DNA of 64,000 bases, taken from the NCBI GenBank assembly GCA_902581585.1, contig CACHPB010000001.1, positions 186,001 to 250,000 of the forward strand, in the 5' to 3' direction. Each line of letters opens with the position of its first letter. Position 1 is the first letter of the stretch. Below are positions 50,879 through 59,019 of this stretch, piece after piece. The stretch comes from an uncultured Pelagibacteraceae bacterium (GTDB lineage: Bacteria; Pseudomonadota; Alphaproteobacteria; Pelagibacterales; Pelagibacteraceae). The translations under genes were made by a program, and so were the position numbers. The notes under the pieces are model-generated. The model was not told the origin of the DNA. It did not search any database and worked only from the letters and a program-made list of their open reading frames with translations.

Positions 50879-53068
50879 ATGGGAAGATATATAACATTAT
50901 TTATTTCTTTGCTTTTCCACACATCACTTAATGCTGAGTGTGATTTTAAATCCTTTGAATATCTAAAAGAACTTAATAATCCTTCATCAATCAAAGAGAT
51001 AAAAATTGAAGTTAATAAAAGTCAAAAATATTACAAAAACGTTCTAAAAATTTTAACATCAAAAACAAAAGACATTCCTAATAAACTTAAAAAACAATAT
51101 AATTCTAAAATTATTGTTAATTATGATTTTGGAAAATGTGTTTATGATGGAAAAGTAAGGCAGCATGGAGACCACCGAGATCATATTGTAAATATAAATG
51201 GTAATATTCATAGTTCATTACAAGTAGAACTAGCTAATGGAAATATTTTCAACTCTGTAAGATTTAAATTACTCTTGCCTGAAACAAGAGGAAATTTAAA
51301 TGAGATATTAGGAACTATTATTTACAGAGATTTAGGATTTATCGCACCTGAGACCTTTCAAGTAAATTCCAATATAAATGGATTGAAAGGAGTTATGTTG
51401 TTTCAAGAAAATATCAGAAAAGAAATGTTGGAACGTAATTTAAGAACAGAAGGACCTTTGTTTGAAGGCGATGAAAGTCTTTTATTTGTTGATGGTGAAA
51501 GAAAACATGTTGATGATATCGCTCTTGCAAGACAGATTAATAAAAAATGGTTTTTAAAAGGAAAGAATTATTCAAAAATATCTTTACAATCTTTTCATAA
51601 GTTACAATCAGCATATTTAACAAGAGCTGATAATATAGAATTATTTGATAAATTTATTCAGCCAAATTCAAATTTACCAGAAATATTTAAAAACTTTCAT
51701 TATATTTCTTTGGCACTTAACGCTGAGCATGGTTTAATTCCGCATAATAGAAATTTTTATTACAATGTTTTTTTAGGTGATTTTGAACCAGTATATTATG
51801 ATGGTGATATTAAATTCAAAAAATTTGATCAAATTAGTTTATTTAAAGAAGATATTTTAAAATTATCATTTAATAGAAAGTATAAATTTCCTTTTGTAAA
51901 TAGCATTACTGATGATGAATTTGAGAACCGTATATATCTTGCATTTAAAAAAAGAACAATTCAAAATAAAAATAAAGATTATGAATTTCTAAAAAAAAAT
52001 TTAGAAATATTTAGAGAAAATATCATCGCTTTACAGAAAATTGTTGAGAACTATTCAAACTACATAGATTATAAAAAATATCTATCAACAACCGTTGTTC
52101 CTTATGTAGATCGTGTTATTGATAAAAATATAGACCAAGATCACATAATTGATGTTAAATTCCGTGACAATGAATTTATAATAAAATATTTAAATGGAAC
52201 AAAAAAAAATATTACAACTGAAAATCTTTCAAATTTAATATCTAAAATGACATTATTTAATACACGAGCTATCTTAATTAAGAATAAATATAATTTTTAC
52301 AAAATATTGGAATTGGAACATAAAGATTTTCTAGATGGTTCATTTATCAAATCATCTGGCATAAATATGAATATTAATACTAAAAAAAAAAAACTAGAAA
52401 TATTTCAAGAAACTTCTAACGACTGGATACTTTTTAAAAATATAACTTTTGAAAATTGGACTATAGAATTTAATGGAAAAAAAAACATATCAAATAAATT
52501 AAATAAAAGTGAAAGAATTAATGAATTTGGAATGACTGGATGTTTAAGTTTTTATAATTCTTATTTTAATGCAGTAACGATTTATTCCAACAACGCTTCT
52601 TGCGAAGATAGTATTAATATTGTTTCCTCCAAAGGAAATATACAAAAAATTATTATTGAAAATTCATATCAAGATGCTTTAGATCTTGATTTTTCGAATA
52701 TAAAAGTTGAATCTGCGAGTATTTCTAAAGCACAAAATGATTGTATTGATGTAAGTGGAGGTAAATATTTTTTTATTAATCTTAGTCTTCAATTTTGTGG
52801 TGACAAAGGTGTCTCAGTTGGAGAAAAATCTAATTTAGTATCTTCAGATATATTAGTTAAAAATACCAATACAGCCATTTCGTCAAAAGATTTATCAATT
52901 ACCAATATTAAAAATGCAAATTTTATAAATGTTAAAGAATGTTATCAAGTCTTTCAAAAGAAGCAAGAATTTGGAGGATCAATTATTAAATTTAATAATA
53001 TTTCTTGTTCAGGTAAAAAGATAATTGATGAGAACTCAATGGTAAAAAACATATCAAATGACCTTTAG
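50879..53068 (+). CDS. CotH kinase-like protein with C-terminal beta-helix
   Basis: A 729-residue exported protein with a signal peptide (residues 1-18, cleavage near SLNA/ECD). Residues about 60-400 are CotH-kinase-like: VRQHGDHRDHI, KLLLPETRGN, and the catalytic-looking HNRNFYYNVF and EPVYYDGDIKF with Asp residues. The final 230 residues contain repeated beta-strand rungs (IIIENSYQDALDLDF, NDCIDVSGGKYFFIN), typical of a right-handed beta-helix. CotH proteins phosphorylate spore-coat proteins in Bacillus; targets in marine bacteria are unknown. It overlaps the VTC gene by 11 bp. Confidence 0.78.
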   Translation: MGRYITLFISLLFHTSLNAECDFKSFEYLKELNNPSSIKEIKIEVNKSQKYYKNVLKILTSKTKDIPNKLKKQYNSKIIVNYDFGKCVYDGKVRQHGDHRDHIVNINGNIHSSLQVELANGNIFNSVRFKLLLPETRGNLNEILGTIIYRDLGFIAPETFQVNSNINGLKGVMLFQENIRKEMLERNLRTEGPLFEGDESLLFVDGERKHVDDIALARQINKKWFLKGKNYSKISLQSFHKLQSAYLTRADNIELFDKFIQPNSNLPEIFKNFHYISLALNAEHGLIPHNRNFYYNVFLGDFEPVYYDGDIKFKKFDQISLFKEDILKLSFNRKYKFPFVNSITDDEFENRIYLAFKKRTIQNKNKDYEFLKKNLEIFRENIIALQKIVENYSNYIDYKKYLSTTVVPYVDRVIDKNIDQDHIIDVKFRDNEFIIKYLNGTKKNITTENLSNLISKMTLFNTRAILIKNKYNFYKILELEHKDFLDGSFIKSSGINMNINTKKKKLEIFQETSNDWILFKNITFENWTIEFNGKKNISNKLNKSERINEFGMTGCLSFYNSYFNAVTIYSNNASCEDSINIVSSKGNIQKIIIENSYQDALDLDFSNIKVESASISKAQNDCIDVSGGKYFFINLSLQFCGDKGVSVGEKSNLVSSDILVKNTNTAISSKDLSITNIKNANFINVKECYQVFQKKQEFGGSIIKFNNISCSGKKIIDENSMVKNISNDL

Positions 53069-53657
53069 AAAAGAAAAAAAATATCAACTATGTAAAAGCG
53101 AGATGGTTGAAGTTAAAAAAAAATTATTTTCGCTAGGTATGAGAGAATTATTTCCATCAAGAATAGTAAATAGTTGTTATTTTGACACAAAAAATCTTTC
53201 ATTACATCATGACTCCGAGGAAGGTGTTATGCCAAGAAAAAAAATAAGAGTTAGATGGTACAATGAAGAAAATAATTTTAAGAAAGAAATTAAATATTCT
53301 TCTATAGAGGGAAGATTTAAATACTCAGAATTTGCTGACAACTTAAAGAGTCAGAATGAAATATTTAAATTTAAATATATTGATAAAAACTATGGAGAAG
53401 TAATTCCGACTCTTTTTGTAAAATATAAAAGAGACTATTTTATAATTAATAAGTTACGTTTTACATTTGATACGCAGATAATTTATCAAAATGTAAAATC
53501 TAATTCAAATCAGACTTATCAAGATAGAGAATGTGTTATGGAAATTAAAGCTCCGATTAGTTGTGATGATGATTATATTCAAAAATTAATTAATCATTCA
53601 ACAAGCAGATTTTCTAAATATTCACGAGGATTAAAGTACATAAGTGGAAATTTATAG
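53058..53657 (+). CDS. VTC-domain protein
   Basis: A 199-residue VTC (vacuolar transporter chaperone, triphosphate tunnel) domain. The start FRKEKKYQL matches the family, followed by SCYFDTKNLSLHHDS, KIRVRWYNEE and EIKYSSIEGRFK, with lysines and arginines that line the tunnel; the late CVMEIKAP is the expected acidic strand. Such domains make or bind polyphosphate or triphosphate. It is encoded with DUF4956 and CotH proteins, a known association. The stop lies 46 bp from the tRNA-Thr 3' end. Confidence 0.85.
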   Translation: MTFRKEKKYQLCKSEMVEVKKKLFSLGMRELFPSRIVNSCYFDTKNLSLHHDSEEGVMPRKKIRVRWYNEENNFKKEIKYSSIEGRFKYSEFADNLKSQNEIFKFKYIDKNYGEVIPTLFVKYKRDYFIINKLRFTFDTQIIYQNVKSNSNQTYQDRECVMEIKAPISCDDDYIQKLINHSTSRFSKYSRGLKYISGNL

Positions 53658-53703
53658 AAAATAAAAAAAAAGAAATTAATAATTTTAATTTTAAAATAAT
53701 CAA

Positions 53704-53779
53704 TGGTGCCCCCGCACGGACTCGAACCGCGGACCTATTGATTACAAATCAATTGCTCTACCAGCTGAGCTACAAGGGC
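53704..53779 (-). tRNA. tRNA-Thr(UGU)
   Basis: A 76-nt tRNA on the minus strand. The acceptor GCCCTTG pairs with CGGGGGC (two G-T pairs), discriminator A and encoded CCA. The anticodon loop is TTTGTAA, with anticodon TGT; the T loop has TTCGAGT. It is likely co-transcribed behind rlmB. Confidence 0.96.
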
Positions 53780-53820
53780 ATATTTGTTTTTTAATATCAT
53801 TTAATTTATTATCAAGAAAA

Positions 53821-54558
53821 TTATTTATATTGATTTATATGGTGAAATACTATCGCTGCACTATTAGAAATATTTAAACTTTCAATATTCTTATTAATAT
53901 CAATCTTAACTAAGAAATCAGTATACTTTTTTGTGTGTTGTTTAAGTCCATATCCTTCAGATCCAAACAACAAAACATTATTCCCTTTCCATTCAACTTT
54001 TGTAAAATCTTTGTTACTACTTGCAGAAAAACCATATATCCAAAAATTTTTATCTCTTAGATATTTTAAAGTTGTGTTTATGTTAGAGACAGTAAATATA
54101 TTTAAGTACTCAAGACAACCACTTGCTGACTTATACATTGCTTTACTTTCACTTGGAAAGTGTCTTTCTTTAACTATCAGTCCATCAATATTAAAAGAAG
54201 CAGCGCTTCTGATTAATGATCCAATATTTCTTGGATCGGTAACTTCATCTAAACATGCAAATGTTAATTTGTTTTTATTTTTTATAAATTCTTTTAATTC
54301 AGGATTTTCTAAATGTTCTATTTCTGCAACATAGCCTTGGTGTAATATGTCATCACTTCTACAATACTTATCTAACTCTTTTTTAGTTTTAAAAAAAACT
54401 TTTACATCTTTTAATAGGTTTATATTTGGATTTTGTTTGTGAATATTTTTTTTGCTATCTTCAGTTAAAAAAATTTTAATAACTCTTCTTTTTGGGTTTT
54501 TTAACGCTTCAACAACCGCGTGACGACCAGCTATAAAAAAAGATGATTTTTTTGACAT
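53821..54558 (-). CDS. rlmB: 23S rRNA/tRNA 2'-O-methyltransferase (TrmH/RlmB-like)
   Basis: A 245-residue SPOUT methyltransferase beginning MSKKSSFFIAGRHAV at 54558. The frame is open further upstream, but that part is antisense to tRNA-Tyr and is not protein. Motifs are the N-terminal L30e-like AGRHAVVEALKN, DEVTDPRNIGSLIRSA, LFGSEGYGL and VKIDINKNIESLNISNSAAIV. RlmB methylates G2251 of 23S rRNA; a tRNA target cannot be excluded. The gene runs opposite to the tRNA-Tyr-Gly-tuf transcription unit. Confidence 0.88.
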   Translation of the reverse strand: MSKKSSFFIAGRHAVVEALKNPKRRVIKIFLTEDSKKNIHKQNPNINLLKDVKVFFKTKKELDKYCRSDDILHQGYVAEIEHLENPELKEFIKNKNKLTFACLDEVTDPRNIGSLIRSAASFNIDGLIVKERHFPSESKAMYKSASGCLEYLNIFTVSNINTTLKYLRDKNFWIYGFSASSNKDFTKVEWKGNNVLLFGSEGYGLKQHTKKYTDFLVKIDINKNIESLNISNSAAIVFHHINQYK

Positions 54559-54608
54559 AATTAATGATTTTATTGAGTTTTTATAGTATTTTTCCTTAAT
54601 TTCACGTA

Positions 54609-54636
54609 TTGCATTTGTACAATAAAAATATATAAA
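54609..54636 (+). promoter_or_regulatory. Promoter for tRNA-Tyr, tRNA-Gly and tuf
   Basis: TTGCAT (54609-54614) and TATAAA (54631-54636) with a 16-bp spacer. The start would be near 54643, 47 nt before tRNA-Tyr. No other good promoter precedes tuf, so the tRNAs and tuf are likely one transcript. Confidence 0.6.
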
Positions 54637-54689
54637 ACGCATGTTGTTTAAAGCTTTATTGAACAAGGGGACGCTTACCCTGCTATTAG

Positions 54690-54775
<86 letters not shown>

Positions 54776-54815
54776 TTCAATATTTTAAATGACTTTGGAG
54801 TGCGCACTTGGGTAT

Positions 54816-54889
54816 GCGGGTGTAGTTCAGTGGTAGAACACTAGCCTTCCAAGCTGGTTGCGTGAGTTCGATTCTCATCACCCGCTCCA
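54816..54889 (+). tRNA. tRNA-Gly(UCC)
   Basis: A 74-nt tRNA with acceptor GCGGGTG/CACCCGC, discriminator T and encoded CCA. The anticodon stem CTAGC/GCTGG holds loop CTTCCAA with anticodon TCC. It is 40 bp after tRNA-Tyr and 39 bp before tuf, a classic tRNA-tuf arrangement. Confidence 0.97.
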
Positions 54890-54928
54890 AAAAAATATAA
54901 TCTAAATATAAAGTGAGGAAAAAAAGTA

Positions 54929-56119
54929 ATGTCGAAGGAAAAATTTGTAAGAAATAAACCGCATTGTAATATTGGAACAATCGGCCACGTTGACCATGGA
55001 AAAACAACTTTAACAGCAGCTATAACAAAAGTATTATCAGAAGGTGGTGGAGCAAACTTTGTTGCTTATGATCAAATTGATAAAGCTCCAGAGGAAAAAG
55101 AAAGAGGTATAACAATTTCAACTGCTCACGTTGAATACGAAACTGAGAATAGACATTACGCTCATGTAGATTGCCCAGGACACGCAGACTACGTTAAAAA
55201 CATGATTACAGGTGCTGCACAAATGGATGGAGCAATTTTAGTTGTAAATGCAGCAGATGGACCTATGCCTCAAACCAGAGAACATATTTTGCTAGCACGT
55301 CAAGTTGGCGTTCCTGCTATAGTTGTCTATTTAAATAAAGTTGACCAAGTTGATGATAAAGAAATGATTGACTTAGTTGAGGAGGAAATCAAGGATCTAT
55401 TAACATCTTATAAATTTCCAGGTGACAAAACACCGATTATAAAGGGTTCAGCTTTAGCAGCAGTAGAAGGAAGAGATGACGAAATTGGAAAAAATTCAAT
55501 TATGGAATTAATGAAGTCTGTTGATGAGTTTATACCACAACCTGATAGACCTAAAGATAAGGATTTCTTAATGCCCGTTGAGGACGTATTTTCCATTTCT
55601 GGAAGGGGTACAGTTGTAACAGGAAGAGTAGAGTCAGGTGTTATTAAAACTGGTGAAGAAATTGAAATAGTTGGAATTAGAGAAACGAAAAAGTCAGTTT
55701 GTACTGGCGTAGAAATGTTTAGAAAATTACTAGACTCTGGTGAAGCTGGAGATAACATTGGAGCACTCTTGAGAGGTGTAGAGAGAACTGACGTTGAAAG
55801 AGGACAAGTTCTATGTAAACCAGGATCTATAAAACCTCACACTAAATTTGAGGCTCAAGCATATGTTTTGAAGAAAGAGGAAGGTGGGAGACACACGCCA
55901 TTCTTTACAAAATATAGACCTCAATTTTACTTTAGAACAACAGATGTAACTGGAGAAGTTGAATTACCAGCAGGTACAGAGATGGTAATGCCAGGTGATG
56001 ATGCAAAATTTACAGTTAAACTAATCACACCTATTGCAATGGATGAAAAATTAAATTTTGCAATTAGAGAAGGTGGTAGAACAGTAGGAGCTGGAGTAGT
56101 AACTAAAATTTTAGAGTAA
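54929..56119 (+). CDS. tuf: Elongation factor Tu
   Basis: A 396-residue EF-Tu, the GTPase that brings aminoacyl-tRNA to the ribosome. Seen: P-loop [10 protein letters not shown], switch [10 protein letters not shown], the base-specificity NKVDQVD and GSAL motifs, and domain 2/3 sequences such as [11 protein letters not shown] and [10 protein letters not shown]. The start is preceded by a GAGG Shine-Dalgarno sequence. It lies between tRNA-Gly and tRNA-Trp, upstream of secE-nusG. Only this copy occurs in the window. Confidence 0.99.
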   Translation: MSKEKFVRNKPHCNIGTIGHVDHGKTTLTAAITKVLSEGGGANFVAYDQIDKAPEEKERGITISTAHVEYETENRHYAHVDCPGHADYVKNMITGAAQMDGAILVVNAADGPMPQTREHILLARQVGVPAIVVYLNKVDQVDDKEMIDLVEEEIKDLLTSYKFPGDKTPIIKGSALAAVEGRDDEIGKNSIMELMKSVDEFIPQPDRPKDKDFLMPVEDVFSISGRGTVVTGRVESGVIKTGEEIEIVGIRETKKSVCTGVEMFRKLLDSGEAGDNIGALLRGVERTDVERGQVLCKPGSIKPHTKFEAQAYVLKKEEGGRHTPFFTKYRPQFYFRTTDVTGEVELPAGTEMVMPGDDAKFTVKLITPIAMDEKLNFAIREGGRTVGAGVVTKILE

Positions 56120-56126
56120 ACTCAAT

Positions 56127-56202
56127 AGGAGTGTAGCTCAATTGGTAGAGCGCCGGTCTCCAAAACCGGAGGTTGGGGGTTCGATTCCCTTCGCTCCTGC
56201 CA
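56127..56202 (+). tRNA. tRNA-Trp(CCA)
   Basis: A 76-nt tRNA with acceptor AGGAGTG/CGCTCCT (one G-T pair), discriminator G and encoded CCA. The anticodon stem CCGGT/ACCGG encloses loop CTCCAAA with anticodon CCA. The conserved tuf-trpT-secE-nusG order is complete. Confidence 0.97.
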
Positions 56203-56222
56203 TTAAATTTGATAAAATTATG

Positions 56223-56411
56223 ATGAACCCTTTAAAATTTATTCAAGACGTTAAACAAGAGGCTTTTAAAGTAACTTGGCCAACTGCAAAAGAAACTATC
56301 CAAGGAGCATTAATGGTTTTTGCTATGGCTGTTTTGGCATCATTATTTTTTTTATTATTAGATCAGGTCCTTAAGTTTTTTTTAGAAATTATACTTAAGG
56401 TAAGTATATAA
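56223..56411 (+). CDS. secE: Preprotein translocase subunit SecE
   Basis: A 62-residue SecE with a basic N-terminal amphipathic stretch (FIQDVKQEAFKVTWPTAKE, the family consensus) and one transmembrane helix. It clamps the SecY channel. ATG codons at 56220 and 56223 are adjacent; the longer reading frame into the tRNA-Trp gene is spurious. The stop overlaps the nusG ATG by one base. Confidence 0.94.
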   Translation: MNPLKFIQDVKQEAFKVTWPTAKETIQGALMVFAMAVLASLFFLLLDQVLKFFLEIILKVSI

Positions 56412-56941
56412 TGAAAAACTGGTATATAGTGCAATCACACTCAAGTTTTGAGAATAAAGTTGCTCAATTAATTAAGGAAGAGGCAGAAAAGGCAAATGTT
56501 TCTGAGAAAATTGAGGAAATTATTGTTCCAACTCACGATATAACTGAAGTTAAAAGGGGAAAAAGAGTTCAAAGGAAAAAAAAATATTTTCCAGGATATG
56601 TATTAATTAAAAGTGAAATGGATAATAACATTTATCATATGATTAAAAATTTAAAAAAAGTAAGCGGTTTTCTTGGGTCAAAAGGAACTCCAATCCCAGT
56701 ATCGGATAAAGAAATTGAAAAAATCTTAGGTCAAATTAAAGATGGTGTTGCACAGCCAAAATCAGGCGTTGAGTACAACGTTGGTGAAAAGGTACAAGTG
56801 ATAGACGGACCTTTCGCATCGTTTAGTGGGTTGGTTGAGGATATAGATGAGGAAAAACTAAGGCTCAAAGTTTCCGTCTCTATTTTTGGCAGACCAACAC
56901 CTGTTGATTTAGAATATAACCAAGTTGAAAAGGCAAGTTAA
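56411..56941 (+). CDS. nusG: Transcription termination/antitermination protein NusG
   Basis: A 176-residue NusG: the NGN domain starts with [15 protein letters not shown] and contains [13 protein letters not shown]-like [12 protein letters not shown], and the C-terminal KOW domain has [16 protein letters not shown]. It links RNA polymerase to Rho and the ribosome. One-base overlaps join it to secE and rplK. Length is normal. Confidence 0.98.
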   Translation: MKNWYIVQSHSSFENKVAQLIKEEAEKANVSEKIEEIIVPTHDITEVKRGKRVQRKKKYFPGYVLIKSEMDNNIYHMIKNLKKVSGFLGSKGTPIPVSDKEIEKILGQIKDGVAQPKSGVEYNVGEKVQVIDGPFASFSGLVEDIDEEKLRLKVSVSIFGRPTPVDLEYNQVEKAS

Positions 56942-57369
56942 TGGCAAAAAAAGAGATAAGTGGTTACGTAAAATTACAGATTAAAGGTGGACAAGCTAAC
57001 CCAGCACCCCCTGTAGGACCTGCTTTAGGTCAGAGAGGAATAAATATAATGGAATTTTGCAAAGCTTTTAACGATAAAACTAAATCATTTGCTGGAAAAC
57101 CAGTTCCAGTAATAATCACTGTTTACAAGGATAAAAAATTTGATTTTATTATCAAAAGTCCACCAGCTTCGCATTTTATAAAAGAAGCAATGAAATTAAA
57201 AAGTGGTTCTAAAGAACCTGGAAGAAATATAATTGGTTCAATTACAATGAAACAATTAAAAGACATAGCAGAAAAGAAAATGGAAGATTTAAACGCTCAT
57301 GATATAGATGAGGCAGCAAAAATTATTGCCGGATCAGCAAGATCAATGGGGATAGAGGTTAAAGAATAA
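56941..57369 (+). CDS. rplK: Ribosomal protein uL11
   Basis: A 142-residue L11 with the proline-rich N-terminal loop [17 protein letters not shown] and [12 protein letters not shown]. The RNA-binding C-terminal domain ends with [10 protein letters not shown]. It forms part of the GTPase-associated centre with L10/L12. It overlaps nusG and rplA by one base each. Confidence 0.99.
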   Translation: MAKKEISGYVKLQIKGGQANPAPPVGPALGQRGINIMEFCKAFNDKTKSFAGKPVPVIITVYKDKKFDFIIKSPPASHFIKEAMKLKSGSKEPGRNIIGSITMKQLKDIAEKKMEDLNAHDIDEAAKIIAGSARSMGIEVKE

Positions 57370-58058
57370 TGAAATCAAAGAGATATAAAAAATTGCCAGA
57401 AAAAACAAAAGACTTACCCTCAAATACAATCGAGAATGTTTTAAGCTTGGTAAAATCAAATTGCACAACTAAATTTGATGAGTCAGTTGATTTAAATTTT
57501 CGTATCAATAATAAACAGAAAAAAAATGAAATTAATTTAAGAACAGTTGTAAATTTACCTGGGGGAACAGGCAAAACAATTAAAGTTGCAGTTGTATGTG
57601 AAGAGGCTAAAATAAATGAGGCTAAAGATGCAAAAGCTGATTTAGTTGGTAGTGATGATTTAGTTGAAAAAATAAAGAATGGCGATTTAAATTTTGAAAA
57701 ATTAATATGTACTCCATCGATGATGATTAAGCTTTCTAAATTAGGTAAAGTGTTAGGTCCAAAGGGATTGATGCCGAACCCTAAATTAGGAACAGTTACT
57801 AATGATATTTTAAAAGCAGTGAAAGAAGCCAAGGCAGGTCAAGTAGAAATAAGAAATGATAAAGATGGAAACATTGGATTAAGTATTGGAAAAAAATCAT
57901 TTGATGATGAAAAACTAATTAAAAATTACAATGCTGTAATTGATGCTATTGATAAAGAAAAGTCGAATTTAACAATTAAAGGAGACTTAATAAAACAATT
58001 ATTTATTACCTCAACTATGGGTGTATCTTATAAAATAAAATTAGCTAAGGGTATTTAA
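57369..58058 (+). CDS. rplA: Ribosomal protein uL1
   Basis: A 229-residue L1, forming the mobile L1 stalk. Family motifs are NFRINNKQKK-like NFRIN, LPGGTGK, LGPKGLMPNPKLGTV and the C-terminal STMGVSYKI. In many bacteria L1 represses its own operon by binding the rplK leader; I did not find a clear mimic of the rRNA site here. rplJ begins 3 bp downstream. Confidence 0.98.
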   Translation: MKSKRYKKLPEKTKDLPSNTIENVLSLVKSNCTTKFDESVDLNFRINNKQKKNEINLRTVVNLPGGTGKTIKVAVVCEEAKINEAKDAKADLVGSDDLVEKIKNGDLNFEKLICTPSMMIKLSKLGKVLGPKGLMPNPKLGTVTNDILKAVKEAKAGQVEIRNDKDGNIGLSIGKKSFDDEKLIKNYNAVIDAIDKEKSNLTIKGDLIKQLFITSTMGVSYKIKLAKGI

Positions 58059-58060
58059 TC

Positions 58061-58570
58061 ATGATGAACAAAGAGCAAAAAAAACAATATATACAAAATA
58101 TGACTGAACAGTTTGATAATACTGAGGCAGTTATTGTTACTCATTATCAAGGTTTATCAGTCACTCAATTAGATGATTTGAGAAAAAAAATGAGAGAGCA
58201 TGGTATTAAGTTTAAAATTACAAATAATAGGATTACAAAACTAGCATTGGAAAAAACAAGATGCAAAGATCTATCAAACTTGTTTTCAGGTCCAACAGCT
58301 GTAGCTTTATCTGAGGATGCTATAACATCAGCTAAAATATTAACAAAATTTTCTAAAGAAAACGAAAATCTAAAAATTCTAGGTGGAATCATGGGTGCTG
58401 ACATATTGGACGTAGCAGGAGTCAAAAATGTAGCAACTTTACCATCGTTAGATGAGGCTAGAGCTAAAATTGTAGGTATTTTAAGGTCTCCAGCACAAAA
58501 AATTGCAAGTATTTTACTTGCACCGGCGTCAAAAATCGCTATTTTAGCGCTCGAAAAATCAAAAAAATAA
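58061..58570 (+). CDS. rplJ: Ribosomal protein uL10
   Basis: A 169-residue L10, base of the L7/L12 stalk. Motifs seen are [32 protein letters not shown] and [10 protein letters not shown]; the C-terminal helix that binds L12 dimers is present. The gene starts only 3 bp after rplA, so a long L10-binding leader typical of some bacteria is not possible between them. Confidence 0.98.
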   Translation: MMNKEQKKQYIQNMTEQFDNTEAVIVTHYQGLSVTQLDDLRKKMREHGIKFKITNNRITKLALEKTRCKDLSNLFSGPTAVALSEDAITSAKILTKFSKENENLKILGGIMGADILDVAGVKNVATLPSLDEARAKIVGILRSPAQKIASILLAPASKIAILALEKSKK

Positions 58571-58592
58571 CCAGGGACAAAAAACTATTATT

Positions 58593-58964
58593 ATGGCTGA
58601 CTTAAATAAAATTATAGAAGACTTATCAAGCTTAACTGTAGTAGAAGCAGCTGAGCTTTCAAAACAATTAGAGGAAAAGTGGGGAGTAACAGCTGCTGCT
58701 GCAGTTGCTGCTGCGCCTGCTGCAGCCGGAGGAGAAGCTCCAGCTGATGACAAAGATGAATTTACAGTTATGTTAACTGCTGCTGGAGATAAAAAAATAA
58801 ATGTTATTAAAGAAGTAAGAGCAGTTACTGAATTAGGTTTAAAAGAAGCTAAAGATTTAGTTGAAGGCGCACCAAAAGAAGTTAAATCCGGTGTAAACAA
58901 AAAAGAAGCAGAAGAAATCAAATCTAAATTGGAAGCTGCGGGCGCAAAAGTAGAACTTAAGTAA
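58593..58964 (+). CDS. rplL: Ribosomal protein bL12 (L7/L12)
   Basis: A 123-residue L7/L12: N-terminal dimerisation helix ([21 protein letters not shown]), an alanine-rich hinge and a C-terminal domain with [21 protein letters not shown]-type sequence (shown here as [11 protein letters not shown]). Length is normal. It is separated by 22 bp from rplJ and by 55 bp from rpoB. Confidence 0.99.
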   Translation: MADLNKIIEDLSSLTVVEAAELSKQLEEKWGVTAAAAVAAAPAAAGGEAPADDKDEFTVMLTAAGDKKINVIKEVRAVTELGLKEAKDLVEGAPKEVKSGVNKKEAEEIKSKLEAAGAKVELK

Positions 58965-58983
58965 ACAAAATTAGAGAGAATTA

Positions 58984-59009
58984 AATTGCTGAGATATTTT
59001 TCAGCAATT
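58984..59009 (+). terminator. Hairpin between rplL and rpoB (attenuator or processing site)
   Basis: AATTGCTGA (58984-58992) and TCAGCAATT (59001-59009) form a 9-bp stem with an 8-nt loop GATATTTT. There is no U-tract after it. It lies 10 bp before the rpoB ATG. In Escherichia coli the same gap holds an attenuator and an RNase III site, so a similar role in lowering rpoBC output is plausible. Confidence 0.6.
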
Positions 59010-59019
59010 AACATTATAT

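Noticed and set aside
56142-56219. 26-codon N-terminal extension of secE
   Set aside because: It lies inside the tRNA-Trp gene and reads through its T arm. SecE starts at 56220 or 56223.
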